Source: Curvularia sp. ZM96 (Eukaryota > Ascomycota > Dothideomycetes > Pleosporales > Pleosporaceae). Taken from it: a DNA stretch of 64,000 bases. The notes under the pieces were generated by a model, which saw only the letters and a list, made by a program, of their open reading frames with translations, ran no database searches and was not told the DNA's origin. Location of the stretch: the NCBI GenBank assembly GCA_022457065.1, contig JAJGBQ010000006.1, forward strand, positions 682,001-746,000. The letters run 5' to 3'. A program made the position numbers and the translations under genes. Positions 44,043 to 54,649 of this stretch are shown one piece after another; positions within the stretch are counted from its first letter, which is position 1; each line of letters begins with the position of its first letter.

Positions 44043-44466
44043 TTGGTTGATTTCCTTTATTAGCTCCTCTCGTGACATTGCTGCAAAACTGCATGCCACA
44101 GGAGGTTAATGTCTATAGCAATGATCTCTACGACACAGCGCCTAGCGTGTCTTATCTTACCTATCAGTTATATCATTTACGGAATTCTGTTCAATTAATT
44201 CAGAAGAATTGAAGCAACTCAACACATCATGACGATGCATCGCACTGTGTCACTGGCTCCCTGATTTAATATATGGAATGTTTTCTGTACAACTAACATG
44301 CCTCAATTATTAGGCATATCGTGTCACTTGAGGCCCCCTGTAAGGCCACAATCTTGTTCAACACGCCTTGTATCGTCAATGATCGCTCGGATCTCACTGA
44401 GAGCTCCATCCCATAGCTACCATTAGCACCAAACCCCCCAAGACAGCACCAAACCTTGCGGAGACA
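44043..44466. other. Intergenic region
   Basis: 424 bp between the microprotein and the 168-aa gene, both plus strand. AT-rich on the left; the last 60 bp are CA/CC-rich like a leader. No other feature. Confidence 0.45.
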
Positions 44467-44973
44467 ATGAGACTTAATCTCTCTCTACCAGCTCGAGCCC
44501 CTGAGCTCAGCCAATACGGTGACTACAACTGGGACGACGCTGCATTCGCCGTTTACACCCTCCTTGGCGATAAAGTCTCGCTTCAAGAGGTTGTCTCCGC
44601 GCTCGAGAAGCAGTGGTTCGAGCAGGGCAACGAAACGCACATCGTGCGGGCTGCAGCACCTAAGGCAGAATTTGATACTCTGCAGGAAATTGTACAAGCG
44701 CACATCAACTTAGACAAGGGCATACGCGAGCGCAACGATGGCGGCGCAGCGGGCGATCTGGAGTGGTGGCCAACAGCCTTTATCGTCATAGTGAGGGAAG
44801 ATTGGGAAACGAAACCCGGGGGACTGTTGTTTGTTTATGCGGATTACGAGAGAGACTGTGAGATGGATAGTTTCTTTCTCAAGGTCGAAGACGCATACAT
44901 GTTGCTTTCGGGTCTGAACTTTGGGGACGAGGATTTGGCTGCGTGTAAGGTGATTTATAGTCATGAGCCTTAG
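44467..44973 (+). CDS. Hypothetical protein, 168 aa (possibly DUF6924-like)
   Basis: Intact single-exon frame. The N-terminus is MRLNLSLPARAPELSQYG; the centre has charged helices (VSALEKQWFEQGNETHIVRAA). The last third is conserved-looking: WWPTAFIVIVREDWETKPGG, LLFVYADYERDCEMDSFFLK and DAYMLLSGLNFGDEDLAACK. The pattern of a beta strand, an acidic bend and a final (L/I)N(F/L)xxEDL helix is reminiscent of DUF6924-type proteins from bacteria and fungi, a weak impression only. No signal peptide or membrane segment. Composition and C-rich wobble positions agree with a real gene. Confidence 0.65.
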   Translation: MRLNLSLPARAPELSQYGDYNWDDAAFAVYTLLGDKVSLQEVVSALEKQWFEQGNETHIVRAAAPKAEFDTLQEIVQAHINLDKGIRERNDGGAAGDLEWWPTAFIVIVREDWETKPGGLLFVYADYERDCEMDSFFLKVEDAYMLLSGLNFGDEDLAACKVIYSHEP

Positions 44974-45332
44974 GATTTAACAGGGAGTTAATGGTACGGT
45001 GGGGGTACTTTTCTGATTACCGAGCACTTCCGTGGATTTAAGGGTTACTTACTTTATTTTATCAGTCCTAAAAATATATCCTATACGCATTGGTGATAGA
45101 ATTGCGTACGTAGAGAAAATGCAGAATCCATCTCTTTCCTGCCAATTCTATAACTCCCAAGACTTTTTTTATAGGTAACGAGTTGTAAGTTCAATGCACC
45201 CTTCTCCTTCAATATTCTTTCAACCAACGTAAGCACCATCGATCGATGCGATTGTACCACTACCAAGTGTAATAATAACAGTAAAAGCATTTACCAAGAC
45301 GGACAAGTTGCCCTTATCCCACCAAAATCATC
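44974..45332. other. Intergenic region
   Basis: 359 bp, AT-rich, with nothing recognised apart from a likely 3' UTR and the leader of the following small open frame. Confidence 0.4.
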
Positions 45333-45524
45333 ATGCCTTACCAGGAAACCCCCAACGGAACCTTCCGAGTCCATGTTAGACAGCGGCCAAGACGCGTCGT
45401 CTCAGCCCAGCCGCTAAACATCGGTAACCTAGCTGTCAGGATGAAGCCGTACAACGAAACCCTGTATACTACATATGTACGTACAACGAGCTACCAGATT
45501 CAAGATCCAGATCGAGGGCTTTAG
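45333..45524 (+). CDS. Possible small protein, 63 aa
   Basis: A 64-codon frame starting in good context (CAAAATCATC then ATG). The predicted peptide is basic and polar: MPYQETPNGTFRVHVRQRPR near the start, then QPLNIGNLAVRMKPYNETLY, ending QDPDRGL. C-ending codons are frequent in the first 40 codons, as in neighbouring genes. There is no signal peptide, membrane segment or recognised motif. It could be a real lineage-specific small gene or chance. Confidence 0.3.
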   Translation: MPYQETPNGTFRVHVRQRPRRVVSAQPLNIGNLAVRMKPYNETLYTTYVRTTSYQIQDPDRGL

Positions 45525-45891
45525 CCGTCCAGGTTATATTGTGCTTCACTTGTACTTTGCTAGTGGCTGATGTGGTTGTGGGTAAGATTTGAGATTGGGT
45601 TTTTAGATGGGGACGAGAGGGAGAGGAGTTTGGCACACCGAGGATCACCGAGAGATCTTACGGCGCTGCGGCATGTCCCATCCCACATGTGAAGAGTGCC
45701 GTAAAATGTTGTATTCTTTGCTTTGAACTTTTACTAGTTGAATGATGGGGAGAGCAAGTACTTGTCATCACCAAACAAGACGACATACGCTGTTTCCAGG
45801 CGTCTCTCAAGACATAGCTAAGTCTTCCATGCTATTATTCTACCAGAGGAAACAAATAGTCTCTGGAGCTATCATCTAAGCTCTTCCCAGC
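45525..45891. other. Intergenic region
   Basis: 367 bp between a possible small gene and the stop of the cysteine-rich secreted protein. No feature seen. Confidence 0.4.
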
Positions 45892-46113
45892 CTAGACGCA
45901 AAGGCAGTAGCCCCCTTTGCTACTTGTGCAGCCAACGTCCATGGTAGGACAGTTATCCAATCTGTACTGGACGCAGTCGCTGTAGCCGTAACACTTTAAT
46001 CAGGCAGTTAGTGCTTGTTCTGTCCGTCTTCCGGGCTGCTAACATACAATATTGATGGCGGATGTGGTAGTCAGCATGGTGGCTAGTGCAGCGAAGAGGT
46101 ATTTGGCGTGCAT
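45892..46113 (-). CDS. Small cysteine-rich secreted protein, 55 aa (new gene model)
   Basis: Proposed here from two short exons, 46113..46048 and 45993..45892, with a 54-bp intron (donor GTATGT, branch ACTAAC, acceptor TTAAAG). The joined frame has 56 codons with the stop. Residues 1-19 (MHAKYLFAALATMLTTTSA) form a clear signal peptide. The mature peptide of about 36 residues has six cysteines with spacing C-x5-C-x7-C-x6-C-x7-C-x-C, ending CLCV. All six lie in exon 2. The closing CxC and the small size recall disulfide-stabilised defence or effector peptides, but the C2-to-C3 spacing does not fit the classical CS-alpha-beta pattern (x3). A TATAAA lies about 130 nt upstream (46240-46245). It sits alone in a gene-poor stretch. 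Function unknown. Confidence 0.72.
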
Positions 46114-46239
46114 GATTGATGTGAGTTGGGTATGGAATGAGACACTCGCTGTGTACTTGGTCGAGCTAATTCTGTGAGATTGAGTGAATCTTCTTGGGGA
46201 AGCAGGAGGATGGACTTCGAAAGGAGGAGGGAGCTACCG

Positions 46240-46245
46240 TTTATA
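46240..46245 (-). promoter_or_regulatory. TATA box of the cysteine-rich peptide gene
   Basis: TATAAA on the minus strand, 127 nt before the ATG at 46113. The distance is similar to that of the TATA boxes before the genes at 10836, 18502 and 25133. Confidence 0.5.
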
Positions 46246-49178
46246 TCTCACTCTCACCGAGTCGGACGGCTATATTCTTGAGCGGGAAGAAGGTGTAAGA
46301 CCGAGCCCTCCCCCCTGTGTCTTACTACAACGACTTCGTATCCTTCCAAACTTAATGCTTCAGATCCGTGCTTACAGCTCATCTGGTTGGTTTAAGTTTA
46401 TGATTAAAGTGATGATATCTAGGAATTAGGTATGGATTTTCGTTTTGTAAGAACCGGTGGTCTGATCATGCTTTAGTGATCGTGAAGTGTCGGAGATGTT
46501 TTCGCGCATCAACTTTGTATCATTGCTTCTCTTTAAAAGTCCCCATACCACGCCGTCAGCATCTTGTTTTTCAGTGAACTTTCTATCAACCACACTGTCA
46601 CGTTGCCAGTGCTTCACACATTCCATATACTCAATTGACCAGTATTAGAGCAATATAATCTAATCTTATGTAAGAAAGTCGAACTCTATCATATTCTAAA
46701 AGCATGTTTGCGTTGCCAGAAACTCTTAGGGATAGGTCTCTGCTTGCTACATTCTACAGCAACCTCTCACTCCTCCTTTTTCTATACGATCGCTTAGTTT
46801 AGCCATCTTTATAGACATGTTTGAAGGTCTGTGTGTTCCGCGAATTATGCTATAGTAAACAGCCCATTGTGCAAGGAGGAAGGAAGGTAGTTAGTGTAAT
46901 GAGAGTATGATTACAGTAAACGCACAATTACAATTGAGCAGATGTTACCGCCCGAGGACATATCTGAATCCCGATCTCTGACCTTGAATTAGTCAGAGAA
47001 GGCGGCTATCTACTCTGGAGAGAAATCACCATGCGTACACAATGTCCGGTCACGTGTTAATACACCACAATACACATCACGCAATTACTACGTCCATATG
47101 CTTGGAAGGAGAGAGGTGAGAGCAATGGGAAAACAGCTTCTACTACGAGGTCATGTTGCCGACATAGCCGTGAAGTGATATCCTATATGCACTTTGCCTT
47201 GATTTTGTGTCAGTCACTAGCAAGATAAGCATCTCTTGTTGCTTAGCACTTGGCGCATATGGTGGGTTAAACTCGTAGGATTGAAAAAAACGTCATAAAG
47301 TGGATGGCGGTGTATTTCAAATCTTGCTTGGTTATCGCGTATGGCTGCCTGTACTAGATATACAGTTTGGAGACGATATAATCCCCTCATTCTTGGCCAG
47401 ACTAGTGATGCCTTTGCATTCAGCATGGAGTATCTGTTTTGGTGTTGATTTGCCGAATACGAGCAATGCAAATTCTTGGAACGTAGTTGAAGATAGGGGT
47501 TAGTAGAAGCATCAGGCGATTTTGCTAAGAAGGCGCAAGTTTGTTCTTGAAGTTCGTACTTGTTCTTGGACTACGTAGATGGTCAAACAAGTCCGCGCAG
47601 TGATCCTTGTCGGATGCCCTGTGTAAGTTCTGAACTGCAGTCACTCTCTTCTGGCTCGTCCTCGGTCACGGGCTGTCATACTTGTACCAGAACAACCTTG
47701 TACTCGGTTCATTCTCTCCGACGGTAAAGTGCATCAGCTTCGCTCCTCATCTCGAGGGAAACGCGTTTACAACTCCGGCTGTCGAGTGTGTCACTACGTT
47801 TTAGAAGCGCCAAGGGCTGACATGATGCCTAGGCTGACGGTAAGCTCTGTGAGCTTGCTGATGAGGTTGCTCAGTGTATCGAGACAGACAGGCATGTGAC
47901 GTGTCTGCGTATATCTACACGACTGGATTGGTCAAGTGTCGCAATAGCTTAGTGTGCGAACAAGTTCTAGACGCTCACGGGCGGCACGGTATGGGCAAGC
48001 AAGGTTTCCAGAAAATTGACGCAGCTAGAACAGGTACATGACGAGGGAAACGGGCCTAGTGGTTTCGAAGACGAAGGGGATTTATCAATGTGATCCGACG
48101 GATAGGTCGGATCATAGGGACGTGGGCTGGCGGTAAGGCAGAGGGCACATGGAGAGGGTTGACGGCTACAGGTCCGGCGTGAACAAGTGGGACGCGCGAC
48201 ACAGGCGAGGAACCGACTGGTTTGAGTAAGCGTCGGCTTGGTCGGCTTGGCTCTGCTATTTGGGTCTTGTTGTGTTGAGCGTTGCAGGACGGGGAGTAGA
48301 AGGTTCCATGTTTGGGTCTGTGCACAGGCCGGTCACGGGTTTTAGCGCGCGGAGACGGCGCATCTGTCAACCACTACGGGGTGGTATCACGCCATCATGC
48401 GCGCAGCTGGCTCGTGCATGGCAGAAGCTGGAGTAGTGCGTCGATGCCAGTACGGAGTAGTCATGGCTATACAGGTCGATACTGTGACGCAGGATGGAGG
48501 CGCGAGGCCGGGTTCCGAGTCGGTCGTGTTAATTTGCTGGGTGGCGTGCGGGCGAAAAGGCTGGGGCGCGGAAAGCGAGACTAGGCCGCATCCGACACAA
48601 CGCCCGACCGGATCCGATGGCGGCGCTGATTGGCTGCGGGCTGCGGGCTGCTCACCAGCGGAGGGCAGCGCAGGCAGGGCAGCATACTAGTCGCGCAGCG
48701 CAGCGCAATCGCGAGCAGCCTGTGCAGCGCGCGGGGGCAGCGTGCGATGGGCAGCGAGCGTGGCAGCTCCGGGGGAGGGGCGAGCGCGCAAGATGCTACA
48801 CAGGTGCGGCCCACTGGGGTGAGGCTGGCTGGATGCGGAGGGACGTGGGACCGGGGCAGCGATTCCATTGTGATGCCGGCACTGTTTCTGGTCAGGGCCG
48901 GGCGGGCGCCGGCCGGGAGCGAGCCAATGGCGGCACTGCTGAGACAGGCTGGAACAACAGGTGCCACTGGGGCCGCCGGCGTGCCCTTTGGCCCTCAAGC
49001 TTCGCCCAGCCCACTCCCACTTGGCCTCGACGCTTAACCCACACCCGCGACCCTCGACTCTCGCCCCCAGAACCAGCCCACTCCGCACTCCATCCCCAGA
49101 TGCCGCTCGCCTGAACACCCATGGGACGCTTCCATCCGCTACCCACTGCTGCTGGACCAGTATAGCCTCCGACCGAGC
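46246..49178. other. Gene-poor stretch and GC-rich PalH upstream region
   Basis: About 2.9 kb without a supported gene. The left 2 kb has only short frames. The right part (about 48300-49178) is strongly GC-rich, so long frames open in several phases on both strands (for example 48617-49114 plus and 48687-49340 minus); these are treated as composition artefacts. Here GCAGCG and GCGGGCT words recur (48635-48730), and CCAAT-type boxes appear at about 48629 (ATTGGCTG) and 48921 (AGCCAATGG). It probably includes a long PalH promoter and leader. Confidence 0.45.
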
Positions 49179-51611
49179 ATGTGGGAGGCCAGGTCCTCGC
49201 CCAGGGCCTCTCTCCTGGACACCCGCGCGCCCGATGCCACGACGCCCTACGTAAGCCTGCTCTTCTGCCATCGCGACACCCACCGCCGACGCGACTAACC
49301 TCCTGTCTAGCACTGTCCCTCGTACAAACTCCCTGCCCATGGCACCATTGAAATCTCGCCCGGCAACACCATCACCCTCGACGACAGCGCTCTCTTCCGG
49401 CCCCTATGCACAAACTCGGCCACGTCCTCGGGCTTCGCTGACGATGGCACCAACGGCGTCACCAGCGTCGCCGACATGCGCGACCCCTTCCATGCCTCCA
49501 TCACCCCGCAGGCCTATGCCACGGGCGCCGCCACCGTCATCGCCTGGATGCTCGTCATTATGCTCATCATCACGCCGCGCACTTTCTTCGTCGGCAACGC
49601 CTCGGGACGTTCAGGCCTCATGGGACGCCGCGGCATGATCAGCGGCGCGACAGGAGGTGGATCCATCATTGGAGTCGGCAGCCGTCCCTGGCTGCAAAAG
49701 GCCGCAGCCCTGACCGTCGCCGTATCCCTCACTCTCGCCACCGCAGACACCTTCAAGATCGCCGCGCGTCAGTATGAGGACGGCTTCATCGATGCCATGG
49801 AGCTACGGGACCGCGTCGTTGCCGGCATGGAGATCAAGGTCTCGCGCGTCGTATCCGACATCTTCCTATGGCTCGCCCAAGTCCAGACGCTGATACGCCT
49901 GTTCCCACGACACAAGGAAAAAGTCATCATCAAATGGGTCGGATTCGCCCTCATCCTGCTCGACATCCTATTCAGCTGCCTCAACAGCTTCGGTCCCTAC
50001 GAGAACTCGCGCCGCCCCGCACATTTCGATACCGCCATCCCCGCACTTAGTTACCTGTTTCAGCTATCGCTTAGCATGCTCTACGCCGCCTGGGTCATGT
50101 ACTACGCCATTACCAAGAGACGATATGCCTTTTACCACTCGATGATGTGGAACATGAGCGTCATCTCGCTTCTATCCATCATCGCCATCCTGACGCCCGT
50201 TGTTTTTTTCATTACTGACATTGCAAACTACACCATTGCCGGCTGGGGAGACTACTTCCGCTGGGTCGGTGCCGCCGCTGCCAGTGTTATCGTTTGGGAA
50301 TGGGTAGAGAGAATTGAAGCTCTAGAAAGAGAAGAGAGAAAAGATGGAATTTTGGGACGAGAAATCTACGATGGAGACGACATGTTGGACAACAGCCCAT
50401 CCGATCACAGCTGGCCTTCCAAGCGCAAAAATCAACCATCAGAGAAGCACAGCAAGCAGAACAGCCGAGGAGGAGGAGGAAACGACGGAAGTGGAAATGG
50501 CAGCTTGGGTGTTTTCGTTTCAGGCCATGCCGCTCGATTCAACAATCTTGCCCAGCGATTTGGACGAAAGATGACGGAATCTCCACGAGCAGAAGCACGC
50601 AAGAGGCGCACTATTCACATTCCCGCCCCGCCTCCCGTCGCACGGCGATCTGCATCTGCAACACGTGGAGACCGCAGCTCGCGTTCCTACGTCCGCGTGC
50701 ATACCCCACCTCCAGTCCCTGTCATTTCTTCACCGGTTAGTAGGACAGACACCACCAGTGCCGATTCGACCGTATATACAGTACGCTATCACCCAATCAG
50801 CGAAACGCCGCCCATGCCCCAGCCTGCTTCTGCAGATGGTCGGGCAGAGCACTACGAGGCGCAACCACAACCACAACCACAACTACAACCACAGACATTA
50901 CCACCACAGCCGCAAACCCAACCCGCAGACCCAGAAGACCCCGAAAAAGGAGCCGAAGTCGAACCTGTCAACGCCAACCAAAGCAAATGGCAATGGCAAG
51001 CCTTGAGCAACCCTTTCCGCAGAAAGGGACGGACGCCGCCTCGGGAGCTGCAGCGAGGCCAGGTCATCGAGCCGCTCGGAGTTGACGATGTGGCTGCAAA
51101 CATTCCACCCCGCACCTACAACGGACTGGCTCTGGGAGATCGGCTTGGCACTTTTGCTGCACAGCAAAGCGAGAGACTAAGGTCCAAGAAGAAGAACACA
51201 TCGCAGCTCGAGACGCAACTACCTGTCACCATTATACCTGCGCAACCTCGCGGGCACACGTGGTCTCCAGACATTATCCGCCAGCAACAAGAGGAGGCCC
51301 AGCAAGATGAAGGGTCTGCTGGCGCAGGCACCCAGCTTGGGCGAGTAGCGACAGCAACCGACGGAGAAGGCACTGATTTAAGCGAAGTGGTCCATCTCTC
51401 TACATCGTCACCGCACTCACAACGCAACCCTCGCATCCGATTCTCACCTGCATTCCAGCAGCAGCAGCAACATATCAATGCTGACGCCCTCGGAACGCAG
51501 GTGCGACAGTCCCCGTCTGCACAAGCGACAGACGTGGCGCAAGATGAGACTACCGCGATAGTAGACTTTAGTGCGCCTCCCCAGCATAACCGGACGGACC
51601 ATGACAGGTAG
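49179..51611 (+). CDS. palH: pH-response sensor PalH/Rim21
   Basis: Seven-span plasma-membrane protein that senses alkaline pH and starts the Pal/Rim cascade leading to PacC/Rim101 activation. Exons 49179..49250 and 49311..51611 (60-bp intron, GTAAGC to GTCTAG) give 790 residues. The start MWEARSSPRASLLDTRAPDA is the nearest in-frame ATG upstream of the donor; the second exon opens HCPSYKLPAHGTIEIS, as expected for the PalH ectodomain, with FRPLCTN further on. Membrane segments begin at about residue 95 (ATVIAWMLVIMLIITPRTFF) and end with YFRWVGAAAASVIVWEWVERI at about 345. The cytoplasmic tail (about 440 residues) is disordered, with proline/glutamine repeats and serine-rich parts. Length agrees with the family. 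The long GC-rich upstream region precedes it. Confidence 0.92.
50862..50891 (+). repeat. Hexanucleotide repeat in palH tail
   Basis: Five near-perfect CAACCA units encoding alternating Gln-Pro, followed by further QP-rich coding sequence. It is expected to vary in length between strains. Confidence 0.7.
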
Positions 51612-52226
51612 CTCTGACTCGGGCGGCTGTTCTCTTGCATGTTTGTTTATATTTCTCATGTTGATAGCACATACTATATACCCCACCATGTTGATTGGCG
51701 CACTAAGCAGGACGAGTTTTGGGATTGTGGTTGGTCATACCACACAGCATTGGCATACGACGGCGCAGGAGGAGCTCAAAAAAAGGGAATCTTTTGGTGT
51801 TTGTTTGTTTACTATAGGGATTGGATACCCGCCGACTTGGAGGTCAGGCTCTTTGATTTGGGAGAACCATGGCGTATTTATCGCCAGTCGCACACACGTG
51901 TGTGTGTGTATATGTATGTATGCAGCACGGCAGCATGTCGCTTCCAATACAATGTTTTCTTTTCAAGACCATTGCCGCAATACTGCACTGTTGAATGCCA
52001 AGGGAGTGGGTGCGATAAGGCTGGTGGCGGGATTCGGTAGAGCTTGGGCCGGGATGCGTGGTGGAGGCGAGGCGTCGTGGGTTCCTTGCAAGGCGGCATC
52101 ATAGCTCCATGTTATCATCGCGCGTGGGCAGCTTGAATCTCGAGTGCGACCCCAGCCGCCCACTCTCCATCGACCGCGCGCAGCTTGACCGTAGATAGTC
52201 CGCCTGCGCCCTTGATCTGACCGACC
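51612..52226. other. Intergenic region with CA/TG microsatellite
   Basis: 615 bp between palH and MVP1. A simple-sequence tract lies at 51891-51922: CACACACGTGTGTG, a perfect 14-bp palindrome, followed by TGTGTATATGTATGTATG. Long frames crossing this area on both strands lack protein character. The last 60 bp are the likely MVP1 leader. Confidence 0.55.
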
Positions 52227-54649
52227 ATGTCTCTCTTTGGCGACGATGACACGCCCCCGCGCGCAAAGCAGTCGTCGCTCTTCGACGACGATCCCAAGCC
52301 CGCGGGCACCAAGGCGGCCAACTCCAACAGCTTGTTCGCAGATGACCTGGGCGACTCCGACTCGCCCTGGGCCTTTCCCACGCCCAAGAAGCAAGCCCGC
52401 GACGCTCTCGTCCGATCGCTGCTCCCGGCCGACGAGGTGCCCGACTCGTACATTGATGCATTCGACGCCCTGCTCGACGCCGGCCACGGCCACGGCAATG
52501 GTGTCAGTCTTGTAGGCGTGAAGCAGCTGCTGGCCGAAAGTGACATTGCCGCACACGCCCAATCCAAGATCCTCGAGATTGTGCTGCCCCCAGGCGGCGC
52601 CGCTGAGCTGGGCAGGAATGAGTTCAATGTTGTCTATGCCTTGATTGGGCTGGCCCAAGAGCACGAAGACATTACTCTCGATAGCGTCGACGAGAGGAAG
52701 CGGAGTGAGTGTTAGCAGTCATCGGCTCGCCATTCACAAAGCCCCAAGTATTGACCGGCTGCCAGATCTCCCCGTACCCACCGTATCCCTCCCCCAATCC
52801 ACAAAGGCACGCGACCCTCCTGCCGATGCGGTTGCTCCTCCAACGCCCCAAGACACCCATCCTGCAACTCCTCCAGCACCTCAGCGCCAGCCGACCCAGC
52901 AACAGCCACAACAACAGCCACAGCAAGAACAAGTACAGCAATCGCCCGTTATCGGCAGATCCAGTGCGCCCATGCGCAAGCAGTCTTTCGGGGACCCAGA
53001 GGCGGATCCCTGGGGCAGCCCCGACCTACATAGGGGCCATAATCACTCCAATTACACAATTGCACAAAATCAGACCAATGGTTCCAGCATCCATGGCGCA
53101 ACACGCACGACCAGCCAGTTTACCACGCACTCTACTACCACTTCCTCGAATCATCAACCCGTTCAGCCCAGTTCGCTGGGTAGCGAAGGTGGCTGGGGCG
53201 GGTACAATGGCGGCGCAAACCAGCCCTTTGCTACTCCCAGCATAGGAGATGGCTCGTTTGGCGTACCTACGCACCGAGAGGGAGGCTCCAATGGGCCACC
53301 AGAGCTGGGAACATCAATCGGACGGCTGCCCGGCGCAACTGGCAACGATGAGGTCATTACCATCACGGCCCTCCAGGAGAAAGAAGGCGTCTTTATGTTC
53401 CAGCACCGCAACTATGAAGTTGCTAGCTCGCGACGCACAACAAAAGTTGTTCGCCGATACAGTGATTTTGTGTGGTTGCTAGACTGTCTACATAAGCGGT
53501 ACCCTTTTCGGCAATTGCCATTGTTGCCCCCAAAGAGAGTTGGCAGTAAGTCGCCCCCCTTGATATGGTCATGATGAGTATTGAAAATCCTTAGTCAACG
53601 GCAATCCAATAGCTGCTGATGCTACTTTTCTGGAGAAGCGGAGAAAGGGTCTGGCTCGATTTACCACCGCCCTCGTGCGGCATCCGGTGCTCAGCCAAGA
53701 GCAGTTGGTTGTCATGTTCCTGACTGTACCCACGGTAGACTCTGCCAGCACCTACAAGTCGTAGTTCATACTGACCACAGGCAGGAACTCGCCGTATGGC
53801 GTAAACAAGCAAATCTTTCTGTGCAAGAAGAGTTCACTGGCAAGCCCCTTCCCCCGGATCTTGAAGACTCCCTACCAAAGACACTTCCCGAACTTTTTGA
53901 TACAGTCCGGTCAGGTGTCCGACGTAGCGCCGAGACCTACATTACCCTCTGCAGCATGATGGAGCGCCTCTGCCGCCGAAATGAAGGCATGGCAGCCGAG
54001 TACCTGCGTTTCTCCTCGGCACTCAGCGGCCTCACGGAATCGAGCCGTGACACATACGCCGCAGACACCAACGACATACCATTACTCAACGAGGGATTAA
54101 ACGCCACCGCACGACACCTCGACTCCAGCAGACAATTACTAGAAGATGAAGCAAGAGGATGGGAGGAAGGCGTCCTTGAAGACCTCAAGCGCCAGCGTGA
54201 CACACTCGTCAGCGTACGAGACATGTTTGACCGACGAGACAAATACGCCAAAGACAACATCCCGCAACTCGAAAAGCGAATCGCAAACAACGAGACCAAA
54301 CTCAGCAATATCCGCAACAAGCCAGACGCTAAGCCCGGCGAGGCCGAGAAGGTCGAAGAGGCCATTTTCAAGGTTCGTTTTTTTTACTTCCATATCCCCA
54401 TTCTACATATACAGCAGTTTTCTAACAAGGATAATTCAGGACAAGGAATCCATAGTCCAACAACACGCCCGCGGCGTCTTCATCCGCGAATGCATCCGCG
54501 ACGAGCTCCTCTTCTTCCAGAAATCTCAGTACCACATCTCGCGTCTCCACCAGGAATGGGCCCAGGAACGCGTAAAGTATGCAGAGCTTCAGGCGGATAA
54601 TTGGCGTGCCCTGAGTGAGGAGGTGGAGAGTATGCCTACGACGGAGTAG
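52227..54649 (+). CDS. MVP1: Sorting nexin Mvp1 (PX-BAR)
   Basis: Endosomal protein that binds PtdIns3P through a PX domain and tubulates membrane through a BAR domain, acting in retrograde sorting. Five exons: 52227..52704, 52766..53545, 53595..53734, 53785..54372 and 54440..54649, giving about 731 residues. The N-terminus MSLFGDDDTPPRAKQSSLF with repeated SLFxDD phrases is typical, followed by WAFPTPKKQARDALVRSLLP. A glutamine/proline-rich linker lies at about 190-230. The PX domain (about 355-466) has VVRRYSDFVWLLDCL and PLLPPKRVG, the latter completed across an intron. The BAR region (about 480-731) contains ELAVWRKQANLSVQ and long charged helices. The acceptor of intron 1 is uncertain: 52765 gives RNLPVPTV, 52741 would give a 37-bp intron. 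The other junctions are clear. Confidence 0.9.

Noticed and set aside
47579..47625. Short phrase MVKQVRAVILVGCP resembling the start of a GDP-mannose pyrophosphorylase-like protein
   Set aside because: The expected continuation (GTRFRPLS) is absent in all nearby frames and no exon follows; too short to count as a relic.
48617..49340. Overlapping long frames on both strands upstream of palH
   Set aside because: High GC removes stop codons in all phases; none shows domains, conserved phrases or a consistent start.
51571..52104. Long frames across the palH/MVP1 spacer
   Set aside because: They run through a CA/TG microsatellite and 3' UTR-like DNA.
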